Made by a program: the position numbers and the translations under genes. A stretch of DNA of 64,000 nt from Spartobacteria bacterium. GTDB taxonomy: Bacteria; Verrucomicrobiota; Verrucomicrobiia; Chthoniobacterales; UBA10450. A model generated the notes under the pieces. The model did no database searches. It was given only the letters and a program-made list of their open reading frames with translations, and was not told where the DNA came from. The DNA lies in assembly GCA_003167555.1 (NCBI GenBank), contig PMSN01000003.1:62001-126000 (forward strand), read 5' to 3'. This document shows positions 9,647 to 18,086 of this stretch, one piece after another; positions within the stretch are counted from its first letter, which is position 1; every line of letters starts with the position of its first letter.

Positions 9647-10830
9647 ACAGCGGCCGCCTCGGGCATGCGGGCCGCGGGCGACAGAGCCCGCAACTTGGCG
9701 ATGACTTGCGCCAGGATCTCCACGGCCTTGTCCACCTCCGCTTCGGTATTAAATCGGCTGAAGGAAAAACGCATGCTGCCGCGCGCGCCCTCATCGCTCA
9801 ACTTCATCGCGCGCAAAACCCGCGACGACTCGATCGCACCAGTGCGGCAAGCCGAGCCGGCCGAGCAGCAAATCCGCTCGCGATCCAGCATCATGAGCGC
9901 CGCGTCCGATTGAATGCCGGCGAATGAAAAGTTTGTGGTATTGGGCAGGCGCGCCGCGCGCCCGCCATTCACGGAGCTTCCCGGCACCCTCTCGAGCACG
10001 CTCGTTTCGAATCGATCGCGCAGAGCGCGGACGCGCGTTTCTTCATCCTCGAGTGCGGCCATCGCGCATTCCGCGGCTTTGCCCAGCGCGACAATGGACG
10101 CCACGTTCTCCGTCCCGGCGCGCCGATTATTCTCCTGGCTTCCGCCGAGCAACGACGGCCGGAAAGCGGAGCGTTTGTTTACGTAAAGCGCACCTACGCC
10201 TTTCGGTCCATGCAGCTTGTGCGCGGAAAGTGAAAGCGAATTGATCGTCGAATTCGCCAGGCGAATCGGGATTTTTCCCGCCGCCTGGATTGCATCCGTG
10301 TGAAAGAGCACGCGCTTGCGCCGCGCGATCTCGGCGATTTTCTCCACGGGAAATAGAACGCCGGTTTCGTTGTTGGCCCACATGGCGGAAATGATGGCGG
10401 TTTGCGGCGTGAGCGCGCTCTCCAATTCCTCCAGATCGAGATTGCCCTCGCCATCGACGCCCACGGTCGTGACCAAACACCCGCGTTTCGAGAGCACTTC
10501 ACAATGGCGAAACGTCGCGCTGTGTTCGACCGCGGTCGTGACAATGTGCTGCCGGGCCGGATCGAGCTGAAGTGCGGAATTGAGCGCCGCATTGTTCGCC
10601 TCCGTCCCACAGCTGGTGAAAACGATTTCGCCCGGCTCGCAGCCCAGCAGCGCCGCGACCCGCTCCCGTGCGAGATCGATCGCGCGCCGCACCTGCGCGC
10701 CGAACGCGTAGCCGCTCGAGGGATTGCCGTAGTAATCCGTCAGGTAAGGGAGCATCTCCTCGATCACGGCTGGATCGAGTTGCGTCGTCGCGTTGTTATC
10801 GAGATAGATGATCTGCTCGCGGGAGATCAT
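9643..10830 (-). CDS. Cysteine desulfurase, NifS/IscS class
   Basis: A 395-residue PLP enzyme that removes sulfur from cysteine for Fe-S cluster and thio-modification pathways. It begins YLDNNATTQ, typical of the family. The Schiff-base lysine is K205 (SAHKLHGPKG), the PLP-ring histidine is in TAVEHSAT, and the catalytic cysteine is C328 in CCSAGSACRTG. The short Cys loop places it in group I (NifS/IscS) rather than SufS. The SufCBD genes are 46 kb away and no scaffold gene is adjacent. The C-terminus overlaps a converging gene by 4 bases. Symbol withheld because nifS, iscS and related paralogues cannot be told apart here. Confidence 0.93.
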   Translation of the reverse strand: MISREQIIYLDNNATTQLDPAVIEEMLPYLTDYYGNPSSGYAFGAQVRRAIDLARERVAALLGCEPGEIVFTSCGTEANNAALNSALQLDPARQHIVTTAVEHSATFRHCEVLSKRGCLVTTVGVDGEGNLDLEELESALTPQTAIISAMWANNETGVLFPVEKIAEIARRKRVLFHTDAIQAAGKIPIRLANSTINSLSLSAHKLHGPKGVGALYVNKRSAFRPSLLGGSQENNRRAGTENVASIVALGKAAECAMAALEDEETRVRALRDRFETSVLERVPGSSVNGGRAARLPNTTNFSFAGIQSDAALMMLDRERICCSAGSACRTGAIESSRVLRAMKLSDEGARGSMRFSFSRFNTEAEVDKAVEILAQVIAKLRALSPAARMPEAAAV

Positions 10831-10891
10831 GGAACGGTCAGTTTATTGATTCGCTGCGTCGAGGTAAAGCGCGCTCTGGCGGAAGCCGCAT

Positions 10892-11233
10892 CTATTCCGG
10901 GGGCCGCGGGGCATTCCCGGGATGCTGCGGCGCGTGATGGGTGTAACGAAAATAAAGATTCCGCAGGTAGATCGGCAGCGGCAGCAGGCTTTGTAAAACG
11001 CCCACCGAATCGTGCCGGTAAATCGCAAAATAGCTCAGGGTCAAAAAAGATCCGAGCGCGCTGCATTCCCAAAAGCCGAATGGGATCACGCTTTTGCGCG
11101 CGCGTTCCGACGCGATCCACTGGATAATGAAACGAACGCCAAAGATCAGGCTCCCGCTCAAGCCGATGATTTTCCACGGATTGAGCGCGATGCCGAGCAC
11201 CTTCGTCTCGGCGAGGAATTGCAAGCTGTTCAT
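10892..11233 (-). CDS. Lipid A biosynthesis N-terminal domain (LAB_N) membrane protein
   Basis: 113 residues with three hydrophobic helices and the LAB_N pattern (GLSGSLIFGVRFIIQWIASE, then PFGFWECSALGS and LPIYLRNLYFR). In some bacteria this domain is fused to lipid-A-disaccharide synthase; elsewhere it stands alone next to glycosyltransferases. Here it is alone. Its ATG overlaps the stop of a 67-residue upstream frame as ATGA, suggesting coupled translation. Inner-membrane location is expected; molecular role is unknown. Confidence 0.82.
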   Translation of the reverse strand: MNSLQFLAETKVLGIALNPWKIIGLSGSLIFGVRFIIQWIASERARKSVIPFGFWECSALGSFLTLSYFAIYRHDSVGVLQSLLPLPIYLRNLYFRYTHHAPQHPGNAPRPPE

Positions 11234-11433
11234 AAGGCGGAAACGTTCCGACAGATCGTCGCGGGCGACCAGCTTTTTGTGTTGGACTTGATCTCCGCGC
11301 CGCGCGAGCGAAGAAATTCCATGCCGGAAACAAACGCTTCGCCGCGCACCGCTTTTATCTCAATCACGGCATGGACATCACTGCGCACCACTTCCAATTG
11401 AAGCTGGCCTCGTAAGTCAGCGCACTCGCTCAC
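11230..11433 (-). CDS. Small hypothetical protein, 67 aa, coupled to LAB_N gene
   Basis: A short soluble protein without a recognised domain (HAVIEIKAVRGEAFVSGMEF). It is called because its stop overlaps the ATG of the LAB_N gene by ATGA, a usual sign of an operon, and because it fills the space between that gene and the divergent hisC. Codon use is compatible with coding but length gives little statistical support. It could also be leader sequence. Confidence 0.45.
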   Translation of the reverse strand: MSECADLRGQLQLEVVRSDVHAVIEIKAVRGEAFVSGMEFLRSRGAEIKSNTKSWSPATICRNVSAL

Positions 11434-11479
11434 AGCGCGATCTGTTCATCCTCCGAAATCCATCTAAGATTCCAGCCGC

Positions 11480-12586
11480 ATGTCATCCATCTGGGATCTC
11501 GCCAATCCGCAACTGCGCGACTTGCGCGTTTACGAACCGGGGAAACCCATCGAGGAAACCGCGCGCGAGCTGGGCACGGACGCCGGCCACATCATCAAGC
11601 TCGCCTCGAACGAAAACCCTCTCGGTCCTTCACCGAAAGCTTTGGCCGCCATCCGCGCCGCGCTGGAATCGTCGCACCTCTATCCCGATGGCGGCGGCTA
11701 TTATTTGTGCGATGCGCTCGCCGCGCAGCTCGGTGTCAGCCGCGATCACCTCATCCTCGGCAGCGGGTCGAACGAAATCATCGAGTTCCTCGGCCACGCC
11801 TTTCTCGATCGCGGCGATGACGTGATCACTTCGGAGCACGCCTTCATCGCCTATAAACTCGTCGCGGCGATTTTCGGCGCGCGCACGATCGAAGTGCCGA
11901 GCCCCGATCTGCGGCACGACCTCGACGCGATGATCGCCGCCATCACGCCGAAAACGCGACTCATCTTCATCGCGAACCCCAACAATCCCACCGGCACGCT
12001 CGCCGGGCAGGAGGAGATCGATCGTTTCATCGAACGCGTCCCGGAAAACGTGGTCGTTGTTTTCGATGAAGCCTACTTCGAATACCTCGATGATCCGCCC
12101 GACACGCTCCGTTTCGTCCGCGAAGGCCGGAACGTAGCCGTGCTCCGCACGTTCTCGAAAATCCAGGGCCTCGCCGGTCTGCGGATCGGCTACGGCATCG
12201 CGCGTCCGGAGTTGATCCGGGTCCTGCAAAAAGCGCGGCAACCTTTCAACGTGAACGGTCTCGCCCAGGCCGCCGCGCTCGCCGGCCTCGCCGATGTGGA
12301 GCACCGGCGCGAAACCAAACGCATCACCGACGAAGGCCGCGCCTGGTTGCAGGAGCAATTTGCCGCGATGGATCTTCGCTACGTCCCAAGCGTCGCGAAT
12401 TTCGTCCTCGTGAATGTGGGCGATGGCGCGGAAATTTTCCGCGCACTGCTCCATCGGCAAATCATTGTGCGCGCGTTGAAAGGCTACAATCTGGCGGAGT
12501 GGATTCGAATTTCAGTCGGCACGATGGAACAGAATCGTCGCTGCATCGCAGCGTTGCGGGAAGTCTTGGGCAACCGGCCAGGGTGA
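11480..12586 (+). CDS. hisC: Histidinol-phosphate aminotransferase
   Basis: 368 residues, class-II fold aminotransferase that converts imidazole-acetol phosphate and glutamate to histidinol phosphate. Features seen: substrate loop KLASNENPLGPSP, NPNNPTGT, DEAYFEY, the PLP lysine at about K227 in TFSKIQGLAGLRIGYG, and the C-terminal RISVGT arginine motif. This set is typical of HisC rather than of aspartate aminotransferases. The stop overlaps the mnmE start (TGATG), so the two are likely co-transcribed. No other histidine genes are in the window. Confidence 0.92.
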   Translation: MSSIWDLANPQLRDLRVYEPGKPIEETARELGTDAGHIIKLASNENPLGPSPKALAAIRAALESSHLYPDGGGYYLCDALAAQLGVSRDHLILGSGSNEIIEFLGHAFLDRGDDVITSEHAFIAYKLVAAIFGARTIEVPSPDLRHDLDAMIAAITPKTRLIFIANPNNPTGTLAGQEEIDRFIERVPENVVVVFDEAYFEYLDDPPDTLRFVREGRNVAVLRTFSKIQGLAGLRIGYGIARPELIRVLQKARQPFNVNGLAQAAALAGLADVEHRRETKRITDEGRAWLQEQFAAMDLRYVPSVANFVLVNVGDGAEIFRALLHRQIIVRALKGYNLAEWIRISVGTMEQNRRCIAALREVLGNRPG

Positions 12587-13944
12587 TGGACGCCAAGCAA
12601 TGTGCGGTCGCCGGCGAAACCATCGCGGCGATTTCTACTCCCGCGGGCGAAGGCGCCATCGCACTGATCCGCGTTTCCGGCGAGGACGCGCTCGCGTTGG
12701 CCGATCGCATTTATCGCGGCAAAGAAAAGCCGTCGGAGTTTCCGTCGCACACACAACGGCTCGGTGAAATCGTCGAAGCCGATCGCGTGGTCGATCAGGT
12801 GATGCTCGCGGTCCATCGGGCGCCGGCCAGTTATACCGGGGAAGATTTGATCGAGATCAGTTGCCACGGCGGGGTTCTCGTCGCGGGGCGCGTGCTCGAA
12901 GCGTGTCTCCACGCCGGCGCGCGCATGGCGAATCCGGGCGAGTTCACCGAGCGCGCTTTTCTCAACGGCAAGATGGACATGACGCAAGCCGAAGCCGTCA
13001 TGGATTTGATCCGCGCCCGGACCGATCTCGCGCTTCGCTCCGCGCACGAGCAACTCGAGGGACGGCTCGGTTCCGAGATCACAGCCGTCCGCGAGAAAAT
13101 CGTCGAAATGCTCGCGCACGTCGAGGCCTCGATCGATTTTCCCGATGAAGACATCGCGCCGGATGAAGGCGGAAAGTTGCGGGCGCGGCTCGATTCCATC
13201 ATGCAACGGATGCGCGATCTGCTGGCGACCGCCGAGCATGGGCGGATTTTGCGTGAAGGCCTGCGCGCGGTCATCTACGGCCCGACCAACGCCGGGAAAT
13301 CGAGTCTCTTGAATCGCCTGCTCGGTTACGATCGCGCCATCGTGGATGAAACGCCGGGCACGACCCGCGACACGATCGAGGAAGTTATCAACCTGCGCGG
13401 CATACCGGTTCGGCTTCTCGACACTGCCGGTTTGCGCGCTTCGACCGATCCCATCGAACAGGAGGGCATGGCGCGCACCGAGCGATCAATGGCCGCGGCG
13501 GACCTTCTTCTCCATGTCCTCGATCGCAACGCGCCCAAGCCGGCCGGTTTCGATGAGAATCTCACCGATCAAACTCGGCTCGTGCTTTTGAACAAAAGCG
13601 ATCTTCCGGAGCATCCCGACTGGAAAAATCACGAAGCCCTGCGGATTTGCTGCGTGCGGGAAAATGGATTGCGCGGTCTGGAAGAAGCGATCGTCGCGAG
13701 CATTTCCCGGCATCACTTGCGGCCCGAGAGCGCGCTCGCCATCAACAGTCGGCATCGCGATTGTCTCCGGCGTGCTTTGGCGTCATGCGAACTCGCCGCC
13801 ACGACAATGACGAACGGACTCGCGCCGGAATATATCGCGGTCGATCTCCGGGGGGCGTTGGGCGCGCTCGGCGAAATTACCGGCGCGGACAACGTGGAGG
13901 AAATCCTCGACTCCGTCTTCGCGCAGTTTTGCATCGGCAAATGA
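12586..13944 (+). CDS. mnmE: tRNA uridine-5-carboxymethylaminomethyl synthesis GTPase MnmE
   Basis: 452 residues. MnmE works with MnmG to modify U34 of certain tRNAs. The N-terminal formyl-THF-binding domain begins ETIAAISTPAGEGAIALIRV; the inserted G domain has G1 GPTNAGKSS (about 231), G3 DTAGLR and G4 NKSD (about 336-339); the C-terminus is FCIGK with the conserved Cys. The ATG at 12586 overlaps the hisC stop and gives the normal N-terminus; an in-frame ATG 87 bases upstream would add hisC-overlapping residues not typical of the family. A partial repeat follows the stop. Confidence 0.95.
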   Translation: MDAKQCAVAGETIAAISTPAGEGAIALIRVSGEDALALADRIYRGKEKPSEFPSHTQRLGEIVEADRVVDQVMLAVHRAPASYTGEDLIEISCHGGVLVAGRVLEACLHAGARMANPGEFTERAFLNGKMDMTQAEAVMDLIRARTDLALRSAHEQLEGRLGSEITAVREKIVEMLAHVEASIDFPDEDIAPDEGGKLRARLDSIMQRMRDLLATAEHGRILREGLRAVIYGPTNAGKSSLLNRLLGYDRAIVDETPGTTRDTIEEVINLRGIPVRLLDTAGLRASTDPIEQEGMARTERSMAAADLLLHVLDRNAPKPAGFDENLTDQTRLVLLNKSDLPEHPDWKNHEALRICCVRENGLRGLEEAIVASISRHHLRPESALAINSRHRDCLRRALASCELAATTMTNGLAPEYIAVDLRGALGALGEITGADNVEEILDSVFAQFCIGK

Positions 13945-13947
13945 ACC

Positions 13948-13996
13948 GTCATCCCGAGCTAGCTTGCCCTGAGCGAAGTCGAATGGGAGGGACCCC
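13948..13996. repeat. Partial GTCATCCCGAG-family repeat (one arm)
   Basis: About 49 bases starting GTCATCCCGAG and ending GGGAGGGACCCC, with an internal GAGCGAAGTCGA block, lie between the mnmE stop and the pyrD start. Only one arm is present. The full palindromic form is seen at 17991-18078 and 54310-54393. Confidence 0.7.
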
Positions 13997-14000
13997 GTAG

Positions 14001-15017
14001 ATGAACCCCAACGCCCTCTACGAACATCTCGTTAGGCCGCTGCTCTTTTCGCTCGATCCGGAGACGGCCCATCACCTCGCGCTTCGCTCTCTGCGCATCG
14101 CGTCGCGGCTGCCCTTCGCGCTCCAGACGCTTCATCGCTTCCAGCCGCGGCTGAAACCGACAACGCTTTTCGGTCTCACCTTCCCAAATCCAATCGGACT
14201 CGCTGCCGGCTTCGATAAGAGCGGCGTGGCGATCCCGGCCTGGGCCGCGGTCGGCTTCGGCTTCGTCGAGATCGGTACGATCACGGCAAAAGCGCAGCCG
14301 GGAAATCCAAGGCCGCGGATCTTTCGCTATCCACAGCAGGAAGCCCTCATCAATCGGCTCGGCTTCAACAACGACGGCGCCGACATCGTCGCGGCCAGGC
14401 TCCGCAAATTGCGCGGCAGCGGTCGCTGGCCCCAAATCCCTGTTGGCATCAACCTCGGTAAGTCGAAAGTCACGCCGATTGAAAATGCGGCTGGCGATTA
14501 TCTCCATTCTTTCCGTCTCCTGCGCGAGTACGCCGATTACATCGTGCTCAACGTCAGCTCGCCGAACACGCCCGGCCTGCGTTCGCTCCAGGAACACGAC
14601 GCCCTTGAACAATTGCTGCGCGTCATCCGCCAGGAAAACCAAACCGCGCCCAAACCGATCCTGTTGAAAATCGCGCCCGACCTAGCGCTCTCCGATCTCG
14701 ATCAAATCATCGCGACCTGCGAAGCGAATGAGATCGCCGGAATTATCGCGACGAACACGACACTCAATCACACCGCAATTCCGCGAGCGCTCGATCAAGC
14801 CGGCGGCCTGAGCGGCCGGCCATTGCGAGAGAAGTCGACGGAACTGATCCGCGCGATCACTGCGCGATCGCGCCTGCCCGTCATCGCCTCCGGTGGAATT
14901 TCCGATGCCGAGAGCGCCCGCGAAAAACTCGAAGCCGGCGCGCAACTTCTCCAAGTCTACACCGGCTACATCTACCGCGGCCCCGGTTTGCTCCGCGAGA
15001 TCGCGGAGAATTTGTAG
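14001..15017 (+). CDS. pyrD: Dihydroorotate dehydrogenase (quinone), class 2
   Basis: 338 residues. Oxidises dihydroorotate to orotate with quinone as acceptor at the inner membrane, step four of pyrimidine synthesis. Class 2 features: the N-terminal amphipathic helix region (LVRPLLFSLDPETAHHLAL), GLAAGFDKSG, INRLGFNNDG, and NVSSPNTPGLR, whose second Ser (about 187) is the catalytic base; FMN-site residues SGGIS and YTGYIYRGP follow. pyrR-pyrB-pyrC are 36 kb away, so the pathway is split. The start lies directly after a partial repeat. Confidence 0.94.
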   Translation: MNPNALYEHLVRPLLFSLDPETAHHLALRSLRIASRLPFALQTLHRFQPRLKPTTLFGLTFPNPIGLAAGFDKSGVAIPAWAAVGFGFVEIGTITAKAQPGNPRPRIFRYPQQEALINRLGFNNDGADIVAARLRKLRGSGRWPQIPVGINLGKSKVTPIENAAGDYLHSFRLLREYADYIVLNVSSPNTPGLRSLQEHDALEQLLRVIRQENQTAPKPILLKIAPDLALSDLDQIIATCEANEIAGIIATNTTLNHTAIPRALDQAGGLSGRPLREKSTELIRAITARSRLPVIASGGISDAESAREKLEAGAQLLQVYTGYIYRGPGLLREIAENL

Positions 15018-15026
15018 ACCAGCCTT

Positions 15027-15745
15027 CTATTTCGGGCCGGGCGACGCGGCGATCGTTTTCAGATCGCTGATGCTCCCGTCCGCGAAGACAATGAGATTGC
15101 CATTGCCGTGGACGGGAAGCAACAACGTCGCGAGGATGGCGAGGATGACGATCGCAATGACAAGCTCGAGGAGCGAAAAGGCAGCGGGCTTTGAACGCAT
15201 CGTCCCCGCGAATTCCTGCACGGCCGCGATCGTGTTCAGGCGATCGGCGAAGGTGTGCGTGCTCACGATCTCGGGATAAAACTCCGGAGAGGTGTCGATG
15301 TTGTGATTGTAGGCGGTGACGCCGGCGGCTTTGAGTTTGCGCGCTTCAGTGGGTCCGATCTGGCCGAGCGTGACGCACACCTCCATCCCGAGCCGGCTCA
15401 CTTCGCGCACGGTCTCGAGGACTTGTTCGAACTTTGGTGTGCCGTCGCGCACACTGCGCCAGGCGGCGCCCATGCAGAAGCGCGTGGCGCCCTCCGCGCG
15501 AGCGCGGTGCGCGGCGGAGAGAATGTCGTCGACGGGAAGAAGCTCCTCGCGTTCGAGCCCGGTCGCGTAGTGCGAGCTTTGGGCGCAGGAGCGCAGTCTT
15601 CGCTGCAACCGCCCGTCTTGATGCTGAGCAAACTGCAACGCTGGAGTTGTTCGCCGCGCCAACGCCGGAGGTGCACCTCGCGGCTTTGCGAGATCAGGTC
15701 GAAGAGCGTCTGATGGTAGAGCGTTGAAAGCGTCTGGAAATCCAT
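15027..15745 (-). pseudogene. bioB: Broken biotin synthase gene fused to a pilin fragment
   Basis: From the ATG at 15745 the protein reads MDFQTLSTLYHQTLFDLIS and reaches CSLLSIKTGGCSEDCA, the start of the BioB radical-SAM motif, then leaves frame. One base is missing near 15588-15590, in the codon before the third cluster cysteine. The frame one step over continues the family sequence (CAQSSHY, then MGAAWRSVRDGTP, YNHNIDTSPEFY) as far as AVQEFAGT at 15201. There BioB stops, about half its usual 320-350 residues, and is joined in frame at 15200 to a type IV pilin N-terminus (AAFSLLELVIAIVILAILAT) followed directly by a pilin-like tail (FADGSISDL). Frameshift, truncation and fusion make it non-functional unless the frameshift is an assembly error; even then the C-terminal half of the barrel is gone. 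Confidence 0.85.
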
Positions 15746-15796
15746 CCCGCACTCGACGCGATGGAGCGCGTCCGATGGCCGCAACTCATTTCGCAA

Positions 15797-16492
15797 TCAG
15801 TTCGTCCACTTGCCGGTTTTCGTAATCAGGATCGGCAATTCTTCCGACATGTATTGCGTTTTCCCGATCACGCCCCACATCGCAATCCCGGTCGCGGCCT
15901 TCCATTTTTTCGACATGCTCTCGCCGGTGTGGCAGCCCCAGCTCTTGACGAACGCGCCACGCGCGAAATCGCGGGAATTGATTTTTTTCAGTTCGCTCTC
16001 GTGCAGCCACGATTTGCAGGCGCTCTCGATGTTGCTGCTGTAATCGAACATGAAACATTTCGCGTTCGAATGCCCGAAGTATTCGAAGTCGGCGACCTTC
16101 ACGCTGTCGCGCGGCTGGCCATTGTTCAGGTAGTTGATGACGTCGTCGCCGTTCTGAAAATAGACCAGCTTCAGGTTAAACTTGTCGCGGACAGAATTGA
16201 TGAGGGCGATCAGGTCCTGCTTGTCCTGCTGCGCCCGATCGAGGTAACCCTGTTTGTAAACCAGCCATGTGATCATGGCATTGGGCCCCGATTCCGTCCG
16301 AATCTGCTCGGTCCGAATCCGCGCGGCGTGGACGAAATTCGCCCACCAATGATCGTGCGGCTGGGCTTTGTATTTTTCCCATTGCATGAGCGACGGGCCG
16401 CCGACCAACAGAATGTTTTCGCCGGGGACCGCCGCGGCGGAAGCGAGCCGGACCAGGAGCGCGAAAAAAAGAATCGGGAGCAGGCGTTTCAT
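15797..16492 (-). CDS. Secreted protein with His and Cys motifs resembling a clan CD peptidase
   Basis: 231 residues with a signal peptide (MKRLLPILFFALLVRLASA). Two short motifs stand out: VADFEYFGHSNAKCFMF and FVKSWGCHTGESMSKKW. Each follows a hydrophobic stretch that could be a core strand, as in caspase/gingipain-like (clan CD) enzymes, where a His-Gly/Ser after one strand and a Cys after the next form the dyad. That reading is mine, from motif spacing only, and needs a structure-based test. Stands alone between the bioB relic and lysA. If not a protease, it is an exported protein of unknown function. Confidence 0.75.
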   Translation of the reverse strand: MKRLLPILFFALLVRLASAAAVPGENILLVGGPSLMQWEKYKAQPHDHWWANFVHAARIRTEQIRTESGPNAMITWLVYKQGYLDRAQQDKQDLIALINSVRDKFNLKLVYFQNGDDVINYLNNGQPRDSVKVADFEYFGHSNAKCFMFDYSSNIESACKSWLHESELKKINSRDFARGAFVKSWGCHTGESMSKKWKAATGIAMWGVIGKTQYMSEELPILITKTGKWTN

Positions 16493-16557
16493 CGGAAAGG
16501 GTGGGAGCAGTATTTATGCTCATAGCGAAAGGAGCGCAAGTGCAACGCGGGGTTGTG

Positions 16558-16644
16558 AGGTGGATCGCGCGCTCCGTCGCGCGATGCTATGGGGCGACTT
16601 CGACGTGATTATCTGCCGTCGAGCGCGGAGCGCTCGATCCACCT
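16558..16644. repeat. Imperfect palindromic repeat (AGGTGGATCG family) at the lysA 3' end
   Basis: Arms 16558-16584 and 16619-16644 (AGGTGGATCG..GCGCTCCG) are complementary with a few mismatches around a 34-base spacer. The outer end touches the lysA stop codon (bases 16643-16645 on the minus strand), so the repeat abuts or overlaps the last codon. Confidence 0.7.
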
Positions 16645-17944
16645 ACTCGCATTCGCCGCGGACCAGATCTTCCATCGTCTGCCGCTCGCGAATGAGCGAG
16701 AAAGTTTCGCCGCGCACGAGCGCCTCGGCGGGGAGCGGGCGCGAGTTATAATTCGAAGCCATCACGAACCCGTAGGCGCCGGCGCTCATCAGCGCGACGA
16801 GATCGCCCTCGTTCATTTCAGGCAAGTCGCGATCCTGCGCGAAAAAATCGCCGCTCTCGCACACCGGGCCAACAACATCGACACACGCGCGCGCGGGGCC
16901 GGACGGTTCACGAACGGGAACGATCTCGTGGTAACTTTGGTAGAGCGCGGGCCGGATGAGATCGTTCATCCCGGCGTCGACGATCACGAATTTCTTGTGC
17001 TCGGTTTGCTTGATGTAACGGACCCGAGTGAGGAGGACTCCGGCGTTTCCCACGAGAAGACGGCCCGGCTCCAGCAGCACGCGCAATCCAATCGCGCGGA
17101 GCGGCGGCGAAATGGCGGCGACATAATCGTGGATCGTGAGCGGCAAATTAGTGGTGGCGCGGACGCGATCCTTTTCGCTCCACCAATCGCCGCTCCCGCT
17201 GGCCATCGACGATTCGTAAACGATCCCGACCCCGCCGCCGACGCTAAAGAATTCGAGCGCGTACCGTTCCTTGAGGTGTTGAATGAGCGGCGTCACTTTC
17301 CTGATCGCCTCGACGAATGGCGTCGCATCGGTGATCTGCGAGCCAATGTGCATTTGCACGCCGTGGATGGCGATGTTGGGCATGGCGGCGGCCCGCTCAT
17401 AGATTTCGGAGACGCGTTCGAGGGCGATGCCGAATTTATTTTCGCTCCGCCCAGTCGACACATAGCGATGCGTCCCGGCATCGACATCGGGATTGACGCG
17501 CAACGCAATCGGCGCGCGCACGTCTTTCCCCCGCGCGACGCGATCGATGTAGGCGAGCTCCGCTTCGCTTTCGACGTTGAAACTCAGGACCCGTTGCTCG
17601 AGCGCGTATTCGATCTCCTCCTGCGATTTGCCCACTCCGGCAAAGGTGCATTTCTGCGGATCTCCACCGGCCGCGAGAACGCGAAAGAGTTCACCGCCGG
17701 AAACGATGTCGAAGCCGGCGCCTTCATCCGCGAGCAAACGGAGGATCGCGCGATTCGAGTTGGCTTTGACCGCGTAGCAAATGAGGTGATCGATCTCGCC
17801 CAGGGCTGAATCGAGCCGGCGGTAATGATCGAGAATGGTGCCCGCGCTGTAGACATAAAGCGGTGTTCCGTATTTCTCCGCGACGCGTTCGAGGGCCACG
17901 CCTTCGCAATGGAGGCTGCCGTCGTGATAGCGAAATGAATGCAC
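16643..17944 (-). CDS. lysA: Diaminopimelate decarboxylase
   Basis: 433 residues. PLP enzyme that decarboxylates meso-diaminopimelate to lysine, the last step of lysine synthesis. The PLP lysine is K60 in CYAVKANSN; HIGSQI, GGGVGIVYE, EPGRLLVGNAG, CESGDFFAQDR and AYGFVMASNYNSRP all match LysA. I chose the GTG at 17944 because the following residues HSFRYHDGSLHCEGVALE match the usual N-terminus. Longer in-frame starts (ATG 17995; 18214) would translate the GTCATCCCGAG repeat (HPERSEAKSRDP) and the 3' end of the permease gene. Upstream is the metal-uptake group in the same direction, separated by that repeat. Confidence 0.93.
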   Translation of the reverse strand: MHSFRYHDGSLHCEGVALERVAEKYGTPLYVYSAGTILDHYRRLDSALGEIDHLICYAVKANSNRAILRLLADEGAGFDIVSGGELFRVLAAGGDPQKCTFAGVGKSQEEIEYALEQRVLSFNVESEAELAYIDRVARGKDVRAPIALRVNPDVDAGTHRYVSTGRSENKFGIALERVSEIYERAAAMPNIAIHGVQMHIGSQITDATPFVEAIRKVTPLIQHLKERYALEFFSVGGGVGIVYESSMASGSGDWWSEKDRVRATTNLPLTIHDYVAAISPPLRAIGLRVLLEPGRLLVGNAGVLLTRVRYIKQTEHKKFVIVDAGMNDLIRPALYQSYHEIVPVREPSGPARACVDVVGPVCESGDFFAQDRDLPEMNEGDLVALMSAGAYGFVMASNYNSRPLPAEALVRGETFSLIRERQTMEDLVRGECE

Positions 17945-17990
17945 GCGAAAAGGTAGCGGCGGTTGTGGGACAAGGAAGGGCGATTTGCGT

Positions 17991-18078
17991 GTCATCCCGA
18001 GCGAAGTCGAGGGACCTCGCCGTGCGTCTAGCGACTCATCGGGGTCCCTCGACTTCGCTTCGCTACGCTCGGGATGAC
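17991..18078. repeat. Palindromic repeat (GTCATCCCGAG family)
   Basis: Outer ends GTCATCCCGAG and CTCGGGATGAC; arms 17991-18016 and 18043-18078, the right arm carrying about 10 extra bases. It ends 8 bases after the stop of the metal permease gene (minus strand), so it probably terminates that transcript. Read on the minus strand it encodes the SEAKSRDP/STSLGMT peptide often mis-annotated as protein. Confidence 0.85.
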
Positions 18079-18086
18079 ATGCAACT

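Noticed and set aside
15761-16525. A 254-codon plus-strand frame over the secreted protein gene
   Set aside because: The minus strand frame has a signal peptide and coherent motifs; the plus frame does not.
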